This document shows, piece after piece, positions 34,121 to 47,492 of a DNA stretch of 64,000 bases (position 1 is its first letter; every line of letters starts with the position of its first letter). Below the pieces are notes generated by a model that was not told the DNA's origin, did no database searches, and saw only the letters and a program-made list of their open reading frames with translations. Source of the DNA: Gammaproteobacteria bacterium HGW-Gammaproteobacteria-1 (GTDB lineage: Bacteria > Pseudomonadota > Gammaproteobacteria > Thiohalomonadales > Thiohalomonadaceae); assembly GCA_002840095.1 (NCBI GenBank), contig PGZL01000013.1, positions 62,001 to 126,000 on the forward strand, read 5' to 3'. The position numbers and the translations under genes are program-made.

Positions 34121-34231
34121 TTAAACGCAAAGACGCAAAGTTAGCCAAGACCGCAAAGGGAATTCTGTGCCTAGCAAAATACATCTGTAACATCTTCGCG
34201 CCCTTTGCGTTCTTTGCGTCTTTGCGTTTAA
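34121..34231. repeat. MITE-like element with perfect 20-bp terminal inverted repeats
   Basis: A 111-bp element whose left end TTAAACGCAAAGACGCAAAG (34121-34140) is the exact reverse complement of the right end (34212-34231). A second nested pair, CGCAAAGGG (34152-34160) and CCCTTTGCG (34201-34209), strengthens the stem. It fills the gap between glmU and glmS and encodes nothing. It may reduce read-through from glmU into glmS. Confidence 0.85.
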
Positions 34232-34234
34232 TGC

Positions 34235-35602
34235 TTAGCCTTTCTTGGTCGGCCGCTTCCAGCCGGCAATGCTCATCTGTTTGTTGCGGCTCAGGGTGAG
34301 CTCGCCCGCCGGCGCATCCTTGGTGATGGTGGAGCCGGCGCCGATGGTGGCGTTGTCGTGCACCGTCACCGGGGCCACCAGCTGGGTGTCGGAGCCGACG
34401 AACACGCCGTCGCCGATCACGGTGCGATGCTTGTTGGCGCCGTCGTAGTTGCAGGTGATGGTGCCGGCGCCGATGTTCACCTTCGCGCCCATGGTGGTGT
34501 CGCCGATGTAGCTGAGATGGTTCACCTTGGAGCCGGCACCGATCTCGCTCTTCTTCACCTCGACGAAGTTGCCGATGTGGGCGCCGTCGGCGATGCGCGT
34601 GTCCGGACGGATGCGGGCGAACGGGCCGATGTGTGCGCCGGCGCCGATGACGGCGCTGTCGACGATGCTCATGGGCTTCACTTCGGTGCCGGCGCCGATC
34701 TCGACGTCTTTCAGCATGCAGTTGGCGCCGATGGTGACGCCGTCGCCCAGCACCACGCGGCCTTCGATGATCACGTTGACGTCGATGATCACGTCGCGGC
34801 CGACGGAGAGGTCGCCGCGCAGATCGAAGCGTTCCGGATCGAGCAGGGTGACGCCGGCCAGCATCAGCTGCGCGGCCTGGCGCCGCTGCAGCGCGCGCTC
34901 CAGGGCGGCGAGCTGCTGGCGATCGTTGATGCCGGAGACCTGTTCAATGTCGGGGGCGCTGACGGTGTTGATGGCCACGCCGTCTTCCACCGCCATGGCG
35001 ATGATGTCGGTGAGGTAGTACTCGCCCTGCACGTTGTGGTTGTCGAGGCGCTCCAGCCAGCTGCGCAGGCGGGCGCCGTCCACGGCGAGCAGGCCGGTGT
35101 TCACTTCGCGGATGGCGCGTTCGGCCTCGCTGGCGTCCTTCTGTTCGACGATGCGCTGCACGCGGCCGTCACGGTCGCGCACCATGCGGCCGTAGCCGGT
35201 GGGATTGTCCAGTTCGATGGTGAGCACGGCGAGGGCATCGGCGGCGGCGTCCACCAGGCGGTCCAGGGTGGCGGCCTCGATGAGGGGCACGTCGCCGTAA
35301 AGGATCAGCACCCGGCTTTCGTCGTTCACCGCAGGCATGGCCTGGGCCACGGCGTGGCCGGTGCCCAACTGTTTGTCCTGCAAGGCCCAGGCGGCATCGA
35401 GATGGCCCAGCTGCTCGCGCACCCGGTCGGCACCGTGGCCGTAGACGATGTGGATTTGCTGCGGTTCCAGCAGGCGGGCGGTGCGGTAGACCCGCGCCAG
35501 CATCGGCTCGCCGCCGATGGCGTGCAACACCTTGGGCAGCGCCGATTTCATCCGCGTGCCCTGGCCCGCGGCCAGGATGATGACTTCCAGTGCTTGGCTC
35601 AT
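34235..35602 (-). CDS. glmU: bifunctional N-acetylglucosamine-1-phosphate uridyltransferase GlmU
   Basis: A 455-residue protein, normal length. The N-terminal nucleotidyltransferase begins [26 protein letters not shown], with the Mg/UTP site and a [16 protein letters not shown] stretch. The C-terminal left-handed beta-helix acetyltransferase has many hexapeptide repeats ([41 protein letters not shown]). It converts glucosamine-1-phosphate to UDP-GlcNAc. glmS lies 128 bp downstream on the same strand, separated by the MITE-like element. Confidence 0.97.
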   Translation of the reverse strand: MSQALEVIILAAGQGTRMKSALPKVLHAIGGEPMLARVYRTARLLEPQQIHIVYGHGADRVREQLGHLDAAWALQDKQLGTGHAVAQAMPAVNDESRVLILYGDVPLIEAATLDRLVDAAADALAVLTIELDNPTGYGRMVRDRDGRVQRIVEQKDASEAERAIREVNTGLLAVDGARLRSWLERLDNHNVQGEYYLTDIIAMAVEDGVAINTVSAPDIEQVSGINDRQQLAALERALQRRQAAQLMLAGVTLLDPERFDLRGDLSVGRDVIIDVNVIIEGRVVLGDGVTIGANCMLKDVEIGAGTEVKPMSIVDSAVIGAGAHIGPFARIRPDTRIADGAHIGNFVEVKKSEIGAGSKVNHLSYIGDTTMGAKVNIGAGTITCNYDGANKHRTVIGDGVFVGSDTQLVAPVTVHDNATIGAGSTITKDAPAGELTLSRNKQMSIAGWKRPTKKG

Positions 35603-35659
35603 GAACTTGTCCGTACTTTCAATCCGACACCGTGCATACCTGCCCGCTGCGCCGCCGCC

Positions 35660-35735
35660 GCTGATGGGTTTCGCTGCGCTCTACCCATCCTACATTTACT
35701 GCAATGCGGTCGGCGGGTTGCAACCCGCCCTACAG
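35660..35735. repeat. two palindromic intergenic repeats
   Basis: The gap between slyD and glmU holds two repeats. The first is GATGGGTTTCGCTGCGCTC followed by TACCCATCC near 35671-35700. The second is the perfect 18-bp palindrome GGCGGGTTGCAACCCGCC at 35712-35729, which occurs again at 59696-59713 upstream of rnfH. Confidence 0.75.
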
Positions 35736-35743
35736 CTATTTTG

Positions 35744-36232
35744 TCAATGCAGCCCCTGGGCCTCGGCCACCTCGCCGGTCATCATCTCCTGCGGCGTAGC
35801 ATCGCGGATGGCGGCGACGCGCACGGCGAAGATCAGGTTCTTGCCGGCGAGGGGGTGGTTGCCGTCCAGGGTGATGGTGCCGGCATCGATGTGGGTCACC
35901 GTCATGGTGACGGTTTCGCCCGCCTCGTTGTTGAACTCGGCCTGGGCGCCGAGGCGGCGGAAATCCGGCGGCACGTTTTCCAGCACGTCGGTAAAGGTGA
36001 GGTCGGGATCGCGCGGGCCGAAGGCGTCTTCCGGCGTCAGCAGCACTTCCACGCCGTCACCCACGGACTTGCCCTCCAGGGCCGCCTCGATCTTTTCGTA
36101 CAGTCCGACCCGGCCGCCGTGCAGGTAGTCGACCGGCACTTCGATCGCCTCCAGCAGGTTGTCGTCGGCCTGGTCGCGGATGGTGTAGGTCACGGAGACC
36201 ACCTTGCCGCGGGCGACCCTCGGTTCCGCCAT
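35744..36232 (-). CDS. FKBP-type peptidyl-prolyl isomerase, SlyD-like
   Basis: A 162-residue protein. The FKBP core (VVSVTYTIRDQADDNLLEAIEVPVDYL, GLYEKIEAAL) contains an inserted IF (chaperone) loop at residues about 70-125, including PEDAFGPRDPDLTFTDVLENVP and VTMTVTHIDAGTITLDGNHPLAGK. It lacks the histidine-rich metal-binding tail of E. coli SlyD. It acts in protein folding in the cytoplasm. It lies 70 bp downstream of atpC, beyond the terminator. Confidence 0.88.
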   Translation of the reverse strand: MAEPRVARGKVVSVTYTIRDQADDNLLEAIEVPVDYLHGGRVGLYEKIEAALEGKSVGDGVEVLLTPEDAFGPRDPDLTFTDVLENVPPDFRRLGAQAEFNNEAGETVTMTVTHIDAGTITLDGNHPLAGKNLIFAVRVAAIRDATPQEMMTGEVAEAQGLH

Positions 36233-36248
36233 TGCCCTGTCCCCCCAT

Positions 36249-36280
36249 AAAAAAAGGGCAGTGTAACACTGCCCTTTTTT
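36249..36280 (-). terminator. intrinsic terminator of the atp operon (bidirectional form)
   Basis: A stem GGGCAGTGT (36256-36264) pairs with ACACTGCCC (36266-36274). A7 precedes it and T6 follows it on the plus strand, so the hairpin has a U-run in either direction. It sits 22 bp past the atpC stop and just before slyD, in the right position to end the atp transcript. Confidence 0.88.
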
Positions 36281-36302
36281 GTTCTCATCTGCCGCCGTTG
36301 AT

Positions 36303-36728
36303 TTAGCGCCGGGTCTTTTCCCGCATGCGCTGAATCATCTGCAACTGGGCGATGGCCTGGGCCAGTTCGGCCTGGGCCTCGGCCCACTCCATCTCGCCGG
36401 TGCGGTCGCGCATGGCCTGCTCGGCGCGCTCCTTGGCCTGGATCGCGGCGGCTTCGTCCATGTCGCGGGCACGCAGTGCGGTGTCGGCCAGCACGGTAAC
36501 GGTGTGCGGCTGCACTTCGAGCATGCCGCCGGAGACATAGAAGAAGTCTTCCTCACCGCCCTGCTTGACGACGCGCACCTGGCCCGGCTTGAGCTGAGCA
36601 AGGAAGGGGCTGTGGCGCGGCATGATGCCGACCTCGCCTTCCTTCGCCGGGGCGAACACAGCTTCAACGGTACCGCTGAAGATGGACGTCTCGGCGCTTA
36701 CTACGTCTACATGCATGGTCATGGCCAT
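36303..36728 (-). CDS. atpC: F1F0-ATP synthase epsilon subunit
   Basis: A 141-residue protein with the N-terminal beta-sandwich ([43 protein letters not shown]) and the C-terminal helical hairpin ([32 protein letters not shown] as two runs). It couples the central stalk and inhibits ATP hydrolysis. Last gene of the operon, 24 bp after atpD, ending at a strong terminator. Confidence 0.96.
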   Translation of the reverse strand: MAMTMHVDVVSAETSIFSGTVEAVFAPAKEGEVGIMPRHSPFLAQLKPGQVRVVKQGGEEDFFYVSGGMLEVQPHTVTVLADTALRARDMDEAAAIQAKERAEQAMRDRTGEMEWAEAQAELAQAIAQLQMIQRMREKTRR

Positions 36729-36752
36729 AGCATAAACCCCCTGTCAGGCCGA

Positions 36753-38141
<1,389 letters not shown>

Positions 38142-38166
38142 TTAAATTTAAATCCGGTTAGCGCGC

Positions 38167-39030
38167 TTAGACCGCGGAGGCGCCGGCCACGATTTCCGAC
38201 AGCTCTTGGGTAATGGCTGCCTGGCGGGCCTTGTTGTAAGCGAGCTTCAATTCACTGATCAGGTTGCCGGCGTTGTCGGAGGCGGCCTTCATCGCCACCA
38301 TGCGCGCTGCCATTTCGCAGGCGATGTTCTCGACCACGCCCTGGTAGACCAGCGACTCGACGTAACGCATCAGCAGCTGATCCAGCACCGTTTCGGCATT
38401 GGGCTCGTACAGATAGTCCCAGTGGTGCTTCAGCGTCTCATCACGCTCCTCCGCCTTGATCGGCAGCAGCTGCTCGACCCGCGGGGACTGCGTCATGGTG
38501 CTGACGAAGCGGTTGTAGATCAGGTAAATGCGATCAATCTCGCCCCTGTCGTAGGCATCCAGCATCACCTTGACCGTGCCGATGACGTCCATCAGCTTCG
38601 GTGCGTCGCCCAGCTGGGTAGCCTGGGCTGCGATGCGGCCGCCGACGCGGCTGAAGAAACCCTGCGCTTTCTGGCCGATGGTGCACAGCTCCACGTCGAC
38701 ATTCTTGTCGCGCCATTCCTTCATGGTGCCGAGGGCCGCCTTGAACATGTTGATGTTCAGGCCGCCGCACAAACCGCGATCGGTGGAGATGGCAATGATG
38801 CCGACGCGCTTTGTTTCGCGCTCCACCATGTACGGATGCTTGTACTCGGCATGGGCGTGGGCCAGGTGCTGGATCACGTTGCGCATCCGGTCCGCATAGG
38901 GACGGGTTGCGGCCATGCGATCCTGCGCCCGGCGCATCTTGCTGGCGGCCACCATTTCCATCGCGCGCGTGATCTTCTGAGTGTTCTGGACACTCTTGAT
39001 CTTGCTGCGTATTTCTTTACCGCTGGCCAT
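38167..39030 (-). CDS. atpG: F1F0-ATP synthase gamma subunit
   Basis: A 287-residue central stalk subunit with the conserved N-terminal helix [20 protein letters not shown] and [14 protein letters not shown], the DRGLCGGLN loop and the C-terminal [19 protein letters not shown] helix. It rotates inside the alpha/beta ring. It starts 14 bp after atpA ends. Confidence 0.97.
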   Translation of the reverse strand: MASGKEIRSKIKSVQNTQKITRAMEMVAASKMRRAQDRMAATRPYADRMRNVIQHLAHAHAEYKHPYMVERETKRVGIIAISTDRGLCGGLNINMFKAALGTMKEWRDKNVDVELCTIGQKAQGFFSRVGGRIAAQATQLGDAPKLMDVIGTVKVMLDAYDRGEIDRIYLIYNRFVSTMTQSPRVEQLLPIKAEERDETLKHHWDYLYEPNAETVLDQLLMRYVESLVYQGVVENIACEMAARMVAMKAASDNAGNLISELKLAYNKARQAAITQELSEIVAGASAV

Positions 39031-39044
39031 TGCTCAACCCTCGC

Positions 39045-40586
<1,542 letters not shown>

Positions 40587-40611
40587 TCGTTTTGTCCTCT
40601 AGCAGTCCGGG

Positions 40612-41148
40612 TCAGCGCAGCAGAGCGGCGCTCAGCTTGTTCAGCTTGCCCGTAACCGAACCATCGATGACCATGTCGCCGGCCCGAACGATCGCGCCGC
40701 CAAGCAGCGCCTCGTCCACCTTGCACTCCAGGGCGACATCGCGTCCCAGCCGCTTCGTGAGCGCGGCGGTAATTGCCTTTTTCTGACTGTCGGACAGCGG
40801 CGTCGCCGAGGTGACCTCGGCGGTGACACGGCTTTCCGCATTGGCGCGCTCCACTTCGTACAGCGCGGCAATTTCCGGCAGCAGGCCCAGGCGGCCGTTT
40901 TCGGCCAGTACCCGGAGCAGGTTCTTACCGGCGTCGTTCAGGGCGTCGGCACAAATGTCGATAATCAGCTGGCCGCGCTGCGCCTTGTCCAGGCTCGGGC
41001 TGTCGACAGCGGTTGCCACCTGTTCGTGGCTCACCACCGCCGCAGCCAGTTGCAGCATCTCCGACCAGCCTTTCAGGTTGCCTTGTTCTTTGGCAGCCTC
41101 GAATACGGCCTGGGCGTAGGGGCGTGCGATCGTTGTCTTCTCAGCCAT
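40612..41148 (-). CDS. atpH: F1F0-ATP synthase delta subunit
   Basis: A 178-residue peripheral-stalk protein with the N-terminal six-helix domain (ARPYAQAVFEAAKEQ) and the C-terminal part ending LGRDVALECKVDEALLGGAIVR and AGDMVIDGSVTGKLNKL, typical of OSCP/delta proteins. It links b2 to alpha3. 12 bp separate it from atpF and 25 bp from atpA. Confidence 0.96.
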   Translation of the reverse strand: MAEKTTIARPYAQAVFEAAKEQGNLKGWSEMLQLAAAVVSHEQVATAVDSPSLDKAQRGQLIIDICADALNDAGKNLLRVLAENGRLGLLPEIAALYEVERANAESRVTAEVTSATPLSDSQKKAITAALTKRLGRDVALECKVDEALLGGAIVRAGDMVIDGSVTGKLNKLSAALLR

Positions 41149-41160
41149 GGGTGTGTGACC

Positions 41161-41631
41161 TTAGAGCTGGGCGACGAGATCTTGCAGCAGATCGTCGTGA
41201 GTCTTGGCGTCGAGCTCGCGCTTCAGCACCTTGCCGGCGCCGACCACAGCCAGGCTCACCACCTGACCGCGCAACTGCTCGCGGGCACGGCTGACTTCCT
41301 GCTCGATCTCGGCGTTGGCGGCAGCCTTGATACGGTCGCCCTCGGTACGGGCGGCGTCCTTGGCTTCCTCGACGATTTCGCTGGCGCGCTTCTCGGCCTT
41401 GGCCAGAATCTCGGCGGCCCGTCCCTTCGCTTCGTGTATCACCTCGGCGGCATGCTGCTCGGCCAGAACCTGCTGGTTCTTGCCGCGCTCGGCGGCTGCC
41501 AGGCCATCGGCGATAGTCTGCTTGCGTTCATTCAGTACGTTGATCAGCGGCGGCCAGACGTACTTCATCACGAACCAGACAAACACGAAGAATGCGATGA
41601 ACTGACCAATCAGGGTCGCATTAATATTCAT
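41161..41631 (-). CDS. atpF: F1F0-ATP synthase b subunit
   Basis: A 156-residue protein with one N-terminal membrane helix ([24 protein letters not shown]) and then a long charged helix of Ala/Glu/Lys that forms the peripheral stalk dimer ([19 protein letters not shown]). Size equals that of E. coli b. A 59-bp gap separates it from atpE. Confidence 0.96.
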   Translation of the reverse strand: MNINATLIGQFIAFFVFVWFVMKYVWPPLINVLNERKQTIADGLAAAERGKNQQVLAEQHAAEVIHEAKGRAAEILAKAEKRASEIVEEAKDAARTEGDRIKAAANAEIEQEVSRAREQLRGQVVSLAVVGAGKVLKRELDAKTHDDLLQDLVAQL

Positions 41632-41690
41632 GTTCGCACCTCGTGTGGTGTGGGTTGGTTACAGGATTGCTGTTAAGCGGAAACGATCCC

Positions 41691-41942
<252 letters not shown>

Positions 41943-41990
41943 CTAAGAAGTAAAAGTTAAAGGTTTAAGGTTGAAAGGTCGGGCAAAAAA

Positions 41991-43240
<1,250 letters not shown>

Positions 43241-43346
43241 GTGTAAAAGGTTTCCTGACCGCACCCGGTGCTCGGTCCATCGGTCGAATACGCTTTAACT
43301 TGGGGCAAGCACTGGGGGGGCGATTTAGTGCTGTCAGCGGCGCGGA

Positions 43347-43375
43347 AGTATATATATCGCTGCCACTAGGGTCAA
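43347..43375 (-). promoter_or_regulatory. sigma70 promoter of the atp operon
   Basis: On the minus strand, TTGACC (43370-43375) and TATACT (43347-43352) are spaced by 17 bp, a near-consensus pair in a very AT-rich stretch. It is about 107 bp upstream of the atpI start, so a leader of roughly 100 nt is expected. No other promoter of this quality lies between parB and atpI. Confidence 0.75.
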
Positions 43376-43458
43376 TGATATATCAATAAAACGCTCTTAT
43401 ATAAGTAAATCCAAATACTTACCATTAGAGGTATTTATTGATAAATGTTGGGGGAATT

Positions 43459-43650
43459 CCACCGTAGGGTGCGCACTGCGCACCGCTGTTTCTGAACCGC
43501 TGCAAGGTGCGCAGTGCGCACCCTACATTGAAAATCAACGGATGTGGGCCATTCCCACCGTAGGGTGCGCACCGCGCACCGCTGTTTCTGAACCGCTGCA
43601 AGGTGCGCAGTGCGCACCCTACATTGAGAATCAGCGAATGTGGGCCAGGA
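43459..43650. repeat. 96-bp tandem duplication of the parB end plus GTAGGGTGCGC repeat
   Basis: Two units with a 96-bp period (GTAGGGTGCGCA starts at 43464 and 43560). Each consists of the GTGCGC palindrome pair and the sequence ATTGARAATCARCGRATGTG, which is the last codons and stop of parB in reverse. The real parB end is the copy at 43631-43650; the other is a displaced copy downstream, joined to a second palindrome. It lies beyond parB and before the atp promoter. Confidence 0.85.
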
Positions 43651-44521
43651 TACCGTCCAGCTCGTCCAGGCTGCCGTACTGGATGACCAGTTTTCCCTTG
43701 CCCTTGCCGGCCTGCTGGATGGCCACCTGGGCGCCCAGTTTCTGGCCCAGTTCCTGTTCCAGGCGGCGCACGTCGGGATCGGCGGCCTTGGCGGCGGGCT
43801 TGGCGGCGGGGCCTTCCTGGAGGTGCTTGACCAGGCGCTCGGTCTCGCGCACCGACAGGCCCTTGGCGGTGACGGTGCGGGCGGCCTCGCTCTGGCGGGC
43901 GCCTTCCAGCGCCAGGATGGCGCGGGCGTGGCCCATTTCCAGGTCGCCGTTTTCCAGCAGGCGCTTGACGTCGTCGTTGAGGGACAACAGGCGCAGCAGG
44001 TTGGACACGGCGACGCGGGAGCGGCCCACGGCCTCGGCGGCCTGCTGGTGGGTCAATTCGAATTCGTCTATGAGGCGTTGCAGGGCGCGCGCCTCTTCCA
44101 TGGGGTTGAGCTGTTCGCGCTGGATGTTCTCGATCAGCGCCATGGCGATGGCGGCGTTGTCCGGCACCTCGCGGATCACCGCCGGGATTTCGTGCAGCCC
44201 GGCCATCTGCGAGGCGCGCCAGCGGCGTTCGCCGGCGATGATTTCGTAGCGGTTGGGACCGATGGGGCGTACGACGATGGGCTGCACCACGCCCTGGGCG
44301 CGGATGGAATCGGCCAGCTCTTCCAGGGTGTCCGGATGCATGTCGATGCGCGGCTGGTACTTGCCGCGCTGGATGATGTCCACCGGCAGGTTGCGCAGAT
44401 CGCCGTCCTGGCCGTTGCCGCCCGTTTCCGTCGCGACACCGCCGCCGGCCGCCGGCACCGCCGCGCTGCCCAGCAGCGCCTCCAGCCCGCGACCCAAACC
44501 ACCCTTCTTCTTCACTGCCAT
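43631..44521 (-). CDS. parB: chromosome partitioning protein ParB
   Basis: A 296-residue protein: a basic N-terminus (MAVKKKGGLGRGLEALLG), ParB/Srx CTP-binding motifs (ISPRGQYQP-like IQRGKYQPR, then ERRWRASQMAG), the central helix-turn-helix (THQQAAEAVGRSRVAVSNLLRLL) and the C-terminal dimer domain. It loads on parS and spreads. No parS site was noticed within the window. It lies 143 bp downstream of parA, and the gap carries two repeats. Confidence 0.96.
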   Translation of the reverse strand: MAVKKKGGLGRGLEALLGSAAVPAAGGGVATETGGNGQDGDLRNLPVDIIQRGKYQPRIDMHPDTLEELADSIRAQGVVQPIVVRPIGPNRYEIIAGERRWRASQMAGLHEIPAVIREVPDNAAIAMALIENIQREQLNPMEEARALQRLIDEFELTHQQAAEAVGRSRVAVSNLLRLLSLNDDVKRLLENGDLEMGHARAILALEGARQSEAARTVTAKGLSVRETERLVKHLQEGPAAKPAAKAADPDVRRLEQELGQKLGAQVAIQQAGKGKGKLVIQYGSLDELDGILAHIR

Positions 44522-44538
44522 TTTTCAGTTCCGAGTTC

Positions 44539-44657
44539 GTAGGGTGCGCAATGCGCACCTTAGAAAATTCCAACCACTGACAAGATGAACAAGATGTTTC
44601 AAGACTCACAAGATAAAAACATCTTGTTCATCTTGCGCAATCTTGTTCATCTTGTCA
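44539..44657. repeat. repeats between parA and parB
   Basis: The parA-parB gap holds a short GTAGGGTGCGCAATGCGCAC copy (44539-44560) and an 80-bp inverted-repeat element with TGACAAGATGAACAAGA (44578-44594) at one end and its exact inverse TCTTGTTCATCTTGTCA at the other (44641-44657). A related element occurs at 58808-58883 at the end of rnfG. Confidence 0.8.
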
Positions 44658-44664
44658 GAAGCAA

Positions 44665-45447
44665 TCAGCCCGTCGCTGCCGGCTGTTCATCGCGGCGCAG
44701 GATTTCGCCCGCCAGGGCCAGGTAGGCCACGGCGCCGCGCGAGGCGCGGTCGTGGGCCAGGGCCGGCAGGCCGTAGCTGGGCGCCTCGGCCAGACGGATG
44801 TTGCGCGGGATCGAGGTGCGGTACACCTTGTTGCCGAAGTGCAGGATCAGCTGGCCGGAAACGTCGTTGGACAGGTTGCTGCGCGGGTCGAACATGGTGC
44901 GCAACAGGCCTTCCAGTTGCAGCTGCGGATTCACCGTGCTGCGGATCTGCTCGATGGTGTTGAGCAGCGAGGACAGACCCTCCATGGCGTAGTACTCGCA
45001 CTGCATGGGGATCATCACCGAGTCGGCGGCCACCAGCGCGTTCAGCGTCAGCATGTTGAGCGAGGGCGGGCAGTCCACCAGGATGAATTCGTAGCGCTCG
45101 CGCACCGGCGCCAGAGCCTCGCGCAGGCGGCGCTCGCGCTGCGGGCTGTTCATCAGTTCCACTTCGGCGGCGGTGAGATCGCCGTTGGTGGGCACCAGAT
45201 CGTAGCCGGCCTGCTCGGCGCGCACGATCACCTGCTCCGCCGGCGCGTGGCCCAGCAGCATGTCGTAGCTGCTCTGCTCGAAGCTGCCCTTGTCGACACC
45301 GCTGCCGACGGTGGCGTTGCCCTGCGGGTCGAGATCGATGACCAGCACGCGTCGCTTGGTCGCCGCCAGGGAGGCGCCCAGGTTGATGCAGGTGGTGGTC
45401 TTGCCGACCCCGCCCTTCTGATTGGCTATGGCAATTATGCGGCCCAT
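44665..45447 (-). CDS. parA: chromosome partitioning ATPase ParA (Soj)
   Basis: A 260-residue deviant-Walker ATPase with IAIANQKGGVGKTTTCINLG at the N-terminus, then VLVIDLDPQGNATVG, YEFILVDCPPSLNMLTLNA and a C-terminal RLAEAPSYGLPAL segment. It lacks the HTH extension of plasmid ParA proteins, as is normal for the chromosomal Soj class. 19 bp from rsmG. Confidence 0.97.
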   Translation of the reverse strand: MGRIIAIANQKGGVGKTTTCINLGASLAATKRRVLVIDLDPQGNATVGSGVDKGSFEQSSYDMLLGHAPAEQVIVRAEQAGYDLVPTNGDLTAAEVELMNSPQRERRLREALAPVRERYEFILVDCPPSLNMLTLNALVAADSVMIPMQCEYYAMEGLSSLLNTIEQIRSTVNPQLQLEGLLRTMFDPRSNLSNDVSGQLILHFGNKVYRTSIPRNIRLAEAPSYGLPALAHDRASRGAVAYLALAGEILRRDEQPAATG

Positions 45448-45466
45448 CTCGTTTCTCCCTCCCGCC

Positions 45467-46111
45467 TCAGGCGGCGGGTGCGATACGCACCAGGTGACGT
45501 TGTGCTTCCAGTCCCGGCACCGTCAGCGCGATGATCTCGCGCACCGCAAACCCCGGCGGCAACGCGTCCAGCTCGTCCTGCGGATACTCGCCCTTCATTG
45601 CCAGCAGCGACCCGCCGGGGGCAAGCAGGGGGGCGGTTCCCGCCGTCATGTCGGCCAGAGACGCGAAAGCCCGGGCGGTGACGGTGTCGAACAGCTGCCC
45701 GGGCCGATATTGTTCAAGGCGCGAATGTACCACAGAGAGCTTGGAAAGCCCCAACTCCCCCTTGGCCTGGAGCAGGAATCGGGTCTTCTTGCCGTTGGAA
45801 TCGAGCAGGGTGAATTGCCGCTGCGGATCGGCGATGGCCAGGGGAATGCCGGGCAGGCCGGCGCCGCTGCCCACGTCCAGCACCTGGTTGCCGTGCAGGT
45901 GCGGCAGCACCGCCAGGGAGTCGAGCAGGTGCTTGGTCACCATCTCCAGGGGGTCGCGGATGGCGGTCAGGTTATAGGCCTTGTTCCATTTGACGAGGAG
46001 TGCGAGGTAAGCGAGCAGTTGCTCCTGCTGGGCGCCGTCCAGCGCCAGCCCCAGGGCGGCGATGCCGTCGGCCAGCCGTCGGTGCAGATCGGTGTTCGGG
46101 TAGGCCGTCAT
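45467..46111 (-). CDS. rsmG: 16S rRNA (guanine-527-N7)-methyltransferase RsmG (GidB)
   Basis: A 214-residue class I methyltransferase with KWNKAYNLTAIRDPLEMVTKHLLDSLAV, the SAM site VLDVGSGAGLPGIPLAI, and the rRNA-binding VTARAFASLADM block. It methylates G527 of 16S rRNA. It sits beside parA as in the gid-par arrangement, but a porin gene separates it from mnmG (gidA). Confidence 0.97.
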   Translation of the reverse strand: MTAYPNTDLHRRLADGIAALGLALDGAQQEQLLAYLALLVKWNKAYNLTAIRDPLEMVTKHLLDSLAVLPHLHGNQVLDVGSGAGLPGIPLAIADPQRQFTLLDSNGKKTRFLLQAKGELGLSKLSVVHSRLEQYRPGQLFDTVTARAFASLADMTAGTAPLLAPGGSLLAMKGEYPQDELDALPPGFAVREIIALTVPGLEAQRHLVRIAPAA

Positions 46112-46229
46112 AAAGAATCAGTCCGCGAATGCACGCCCATGTGCGCACATGGGTGTCCGCCTGGCGTGAACAGACGTCGGGTTACATTGGCGTTGATTGG
46201 CGTTCATTTGCGGATCCATTTTTTTCATC

Positions 46230-47492
46230 TCAAAAGCGCCAGTTGGCCTGCACGCTGACGAAGCGGCCGTTCAGGCTGTATTCGCCGGTGAGGGTGTGGC
46301 CCAGGGCGTCGGTGCTGTCGATGGCGGCGTCGGCCACGTCCACATAGGCCAGCGCGGCGTCGATGGAGAAGGACGCGCCGGCTGCATAGTTGAGACCCAG
46401 GGCATACCAGCGGCGGTCGTTGTCGGGGCCGAGGGGCGAGCGGTGCGCCGCGTCGGGTACCGGCGACTCGTCATAGGCCACGCCGGCGCGCAGCAGCCAG
46501 CTTGGCGACAGGCGGTAGCTGGCACCCAGGGAGTAGAAGCCCACGTCATGCCAGTTGTAGACGGAGGTGCTGTCGGGCAGGCCGTTGGCGAAGTGCACGA
46601 CCAGGTCCCGATGGCGGCTCCAGGCGGTCCAGGTGTAATCGGCCAGCAGGGTCAGGCGTTCGCCGGCGGCCCAGGCGGCGCTGAGGGAGAGGGATTCGGG
46701 CAGGTGGACGCGGGTGCTGCCGGCGCTGTCGGTGAACATCCCGGCCAGGGGCGCGGGCACGCCCTCGAAGTCGGAGGTGCCGTCGATGTTCTGGCGGGTA
46801 TCGCTGTGGTAGGCCGCGCCCAGGCGCAGGCGCTCGGTGGGCGCATAGTGCAGGCCCAGGCTGTAACCCGTGTCCCAGCTGTCGCCGCTGAGGGTCTGGC
46901 TGCCGTCCATGGTGCCCGCCAGGGCCGGGTTGATCATGGCGCCGAAATCCACCGCCTGACTCAGCTCCGCCGTGAGGTACTGAAAATCCAGGCTGCCGCC
47001 GAGGGACAGGGCCGGGGTGAGCTGCCAGGACAGGGCCGGCGCGATGTTGAGGGTGGTCAGGTGGGACTTGATGGAGCGGTAGCGGCCGGGCCACTGGCTA
47101 TCGTATTCCAGGCCCAGGGCGAAGGGGGCGTAGATGCCGAGGCCGAAACGGGTCCCGGGCGACAGTTCGGTGACGTAGTACAGGTTGGGGGCCAGCTTGG
47201 CGCGGCCGGCATCGCCCGGGTCGGCGCCGCCGGTGTTGGAGCCGCGGTCGGTATAGATCGCCTGGGGCGTGATGGAGTGCGCGCCCAGGCTCAGGGTCGA
47301 GCCGGACAGGTGCTGCATGGCTGCCGGGTTGGTGTAGACCACGGAAGCGTCCTGCGTCTGCGCCGCCATGCCGGCAAAGGCGCTGCCCAGGCTGCTCACG
47401 CTCTTGTCGCTGACTGCAAAACCGGCGGCCCAGACGGTACTGCCGGCCGCCCACAGGATGATGGCGGCGCCCCCCTTGATGACGGTTCTCAT
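46230..47492 (-). CDS. FadL/OmpP1 family outer-membrane transport protein
   Basis: A 420-residue protein with a signal peptide ([16 protein letters not shown], cleavage near residue 22-24), the family's N-terminal plug ([20 protein letters not shown] with the VVYTNPAAM motif) and an antiparallel beta-barrel ending in Phe (VSVQANWRF). FadL proteins move hydrophobic compounds such as long-chain fatty acids or aromatic hydrocarbons inward. Its ATG overlaps the mnmG stop by four bases. It splits the usual gidA-gidB pair. Confidence 0.92.
   Translation of the reverse strand: MRTVIKGGAAIILWAAGSTVWAAGFAVSDKSVSSLGSAFAGMAAQTQDASVVYTNPAAMQHLSGSTLSLGAHSITPQAIYTDRGSNTGGADPGDAGRAKLAPNLYYVTELSPGTRFGLGIYAPFALGLEYDSQWPGRYRSIKSHLTTLNIAPALSWQLTPALSLGGSLDFQYLTAELSQAVDFGAMINPALAGTMDGSQTLSGDSWDTGYSLGLHYAPTERLRLGAAYHSDTRQNIDGTSDFEGVPAPLAGMFTDSAGSTRVHLPESLSLSAAWAAGERLTLLADYTWTAWSRHRDLVVHFANGLPDSTSVYNWHDVGFYSLGASYRLSPSWLLRAGVAYDESPVPDAAHRSPLGPDNDRRWYALGLNYAAGASFSIDAALAYVDVADAAIDSTDALGHTLTGEYSLNGRFVSVQANWRF

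Noticed and set aside
43425-44609. A 394-codon minus-strand frame overlapping parB
   Set aside because: It is a different frame of parB plus the tandem repeats; parB itself is unambiguous.
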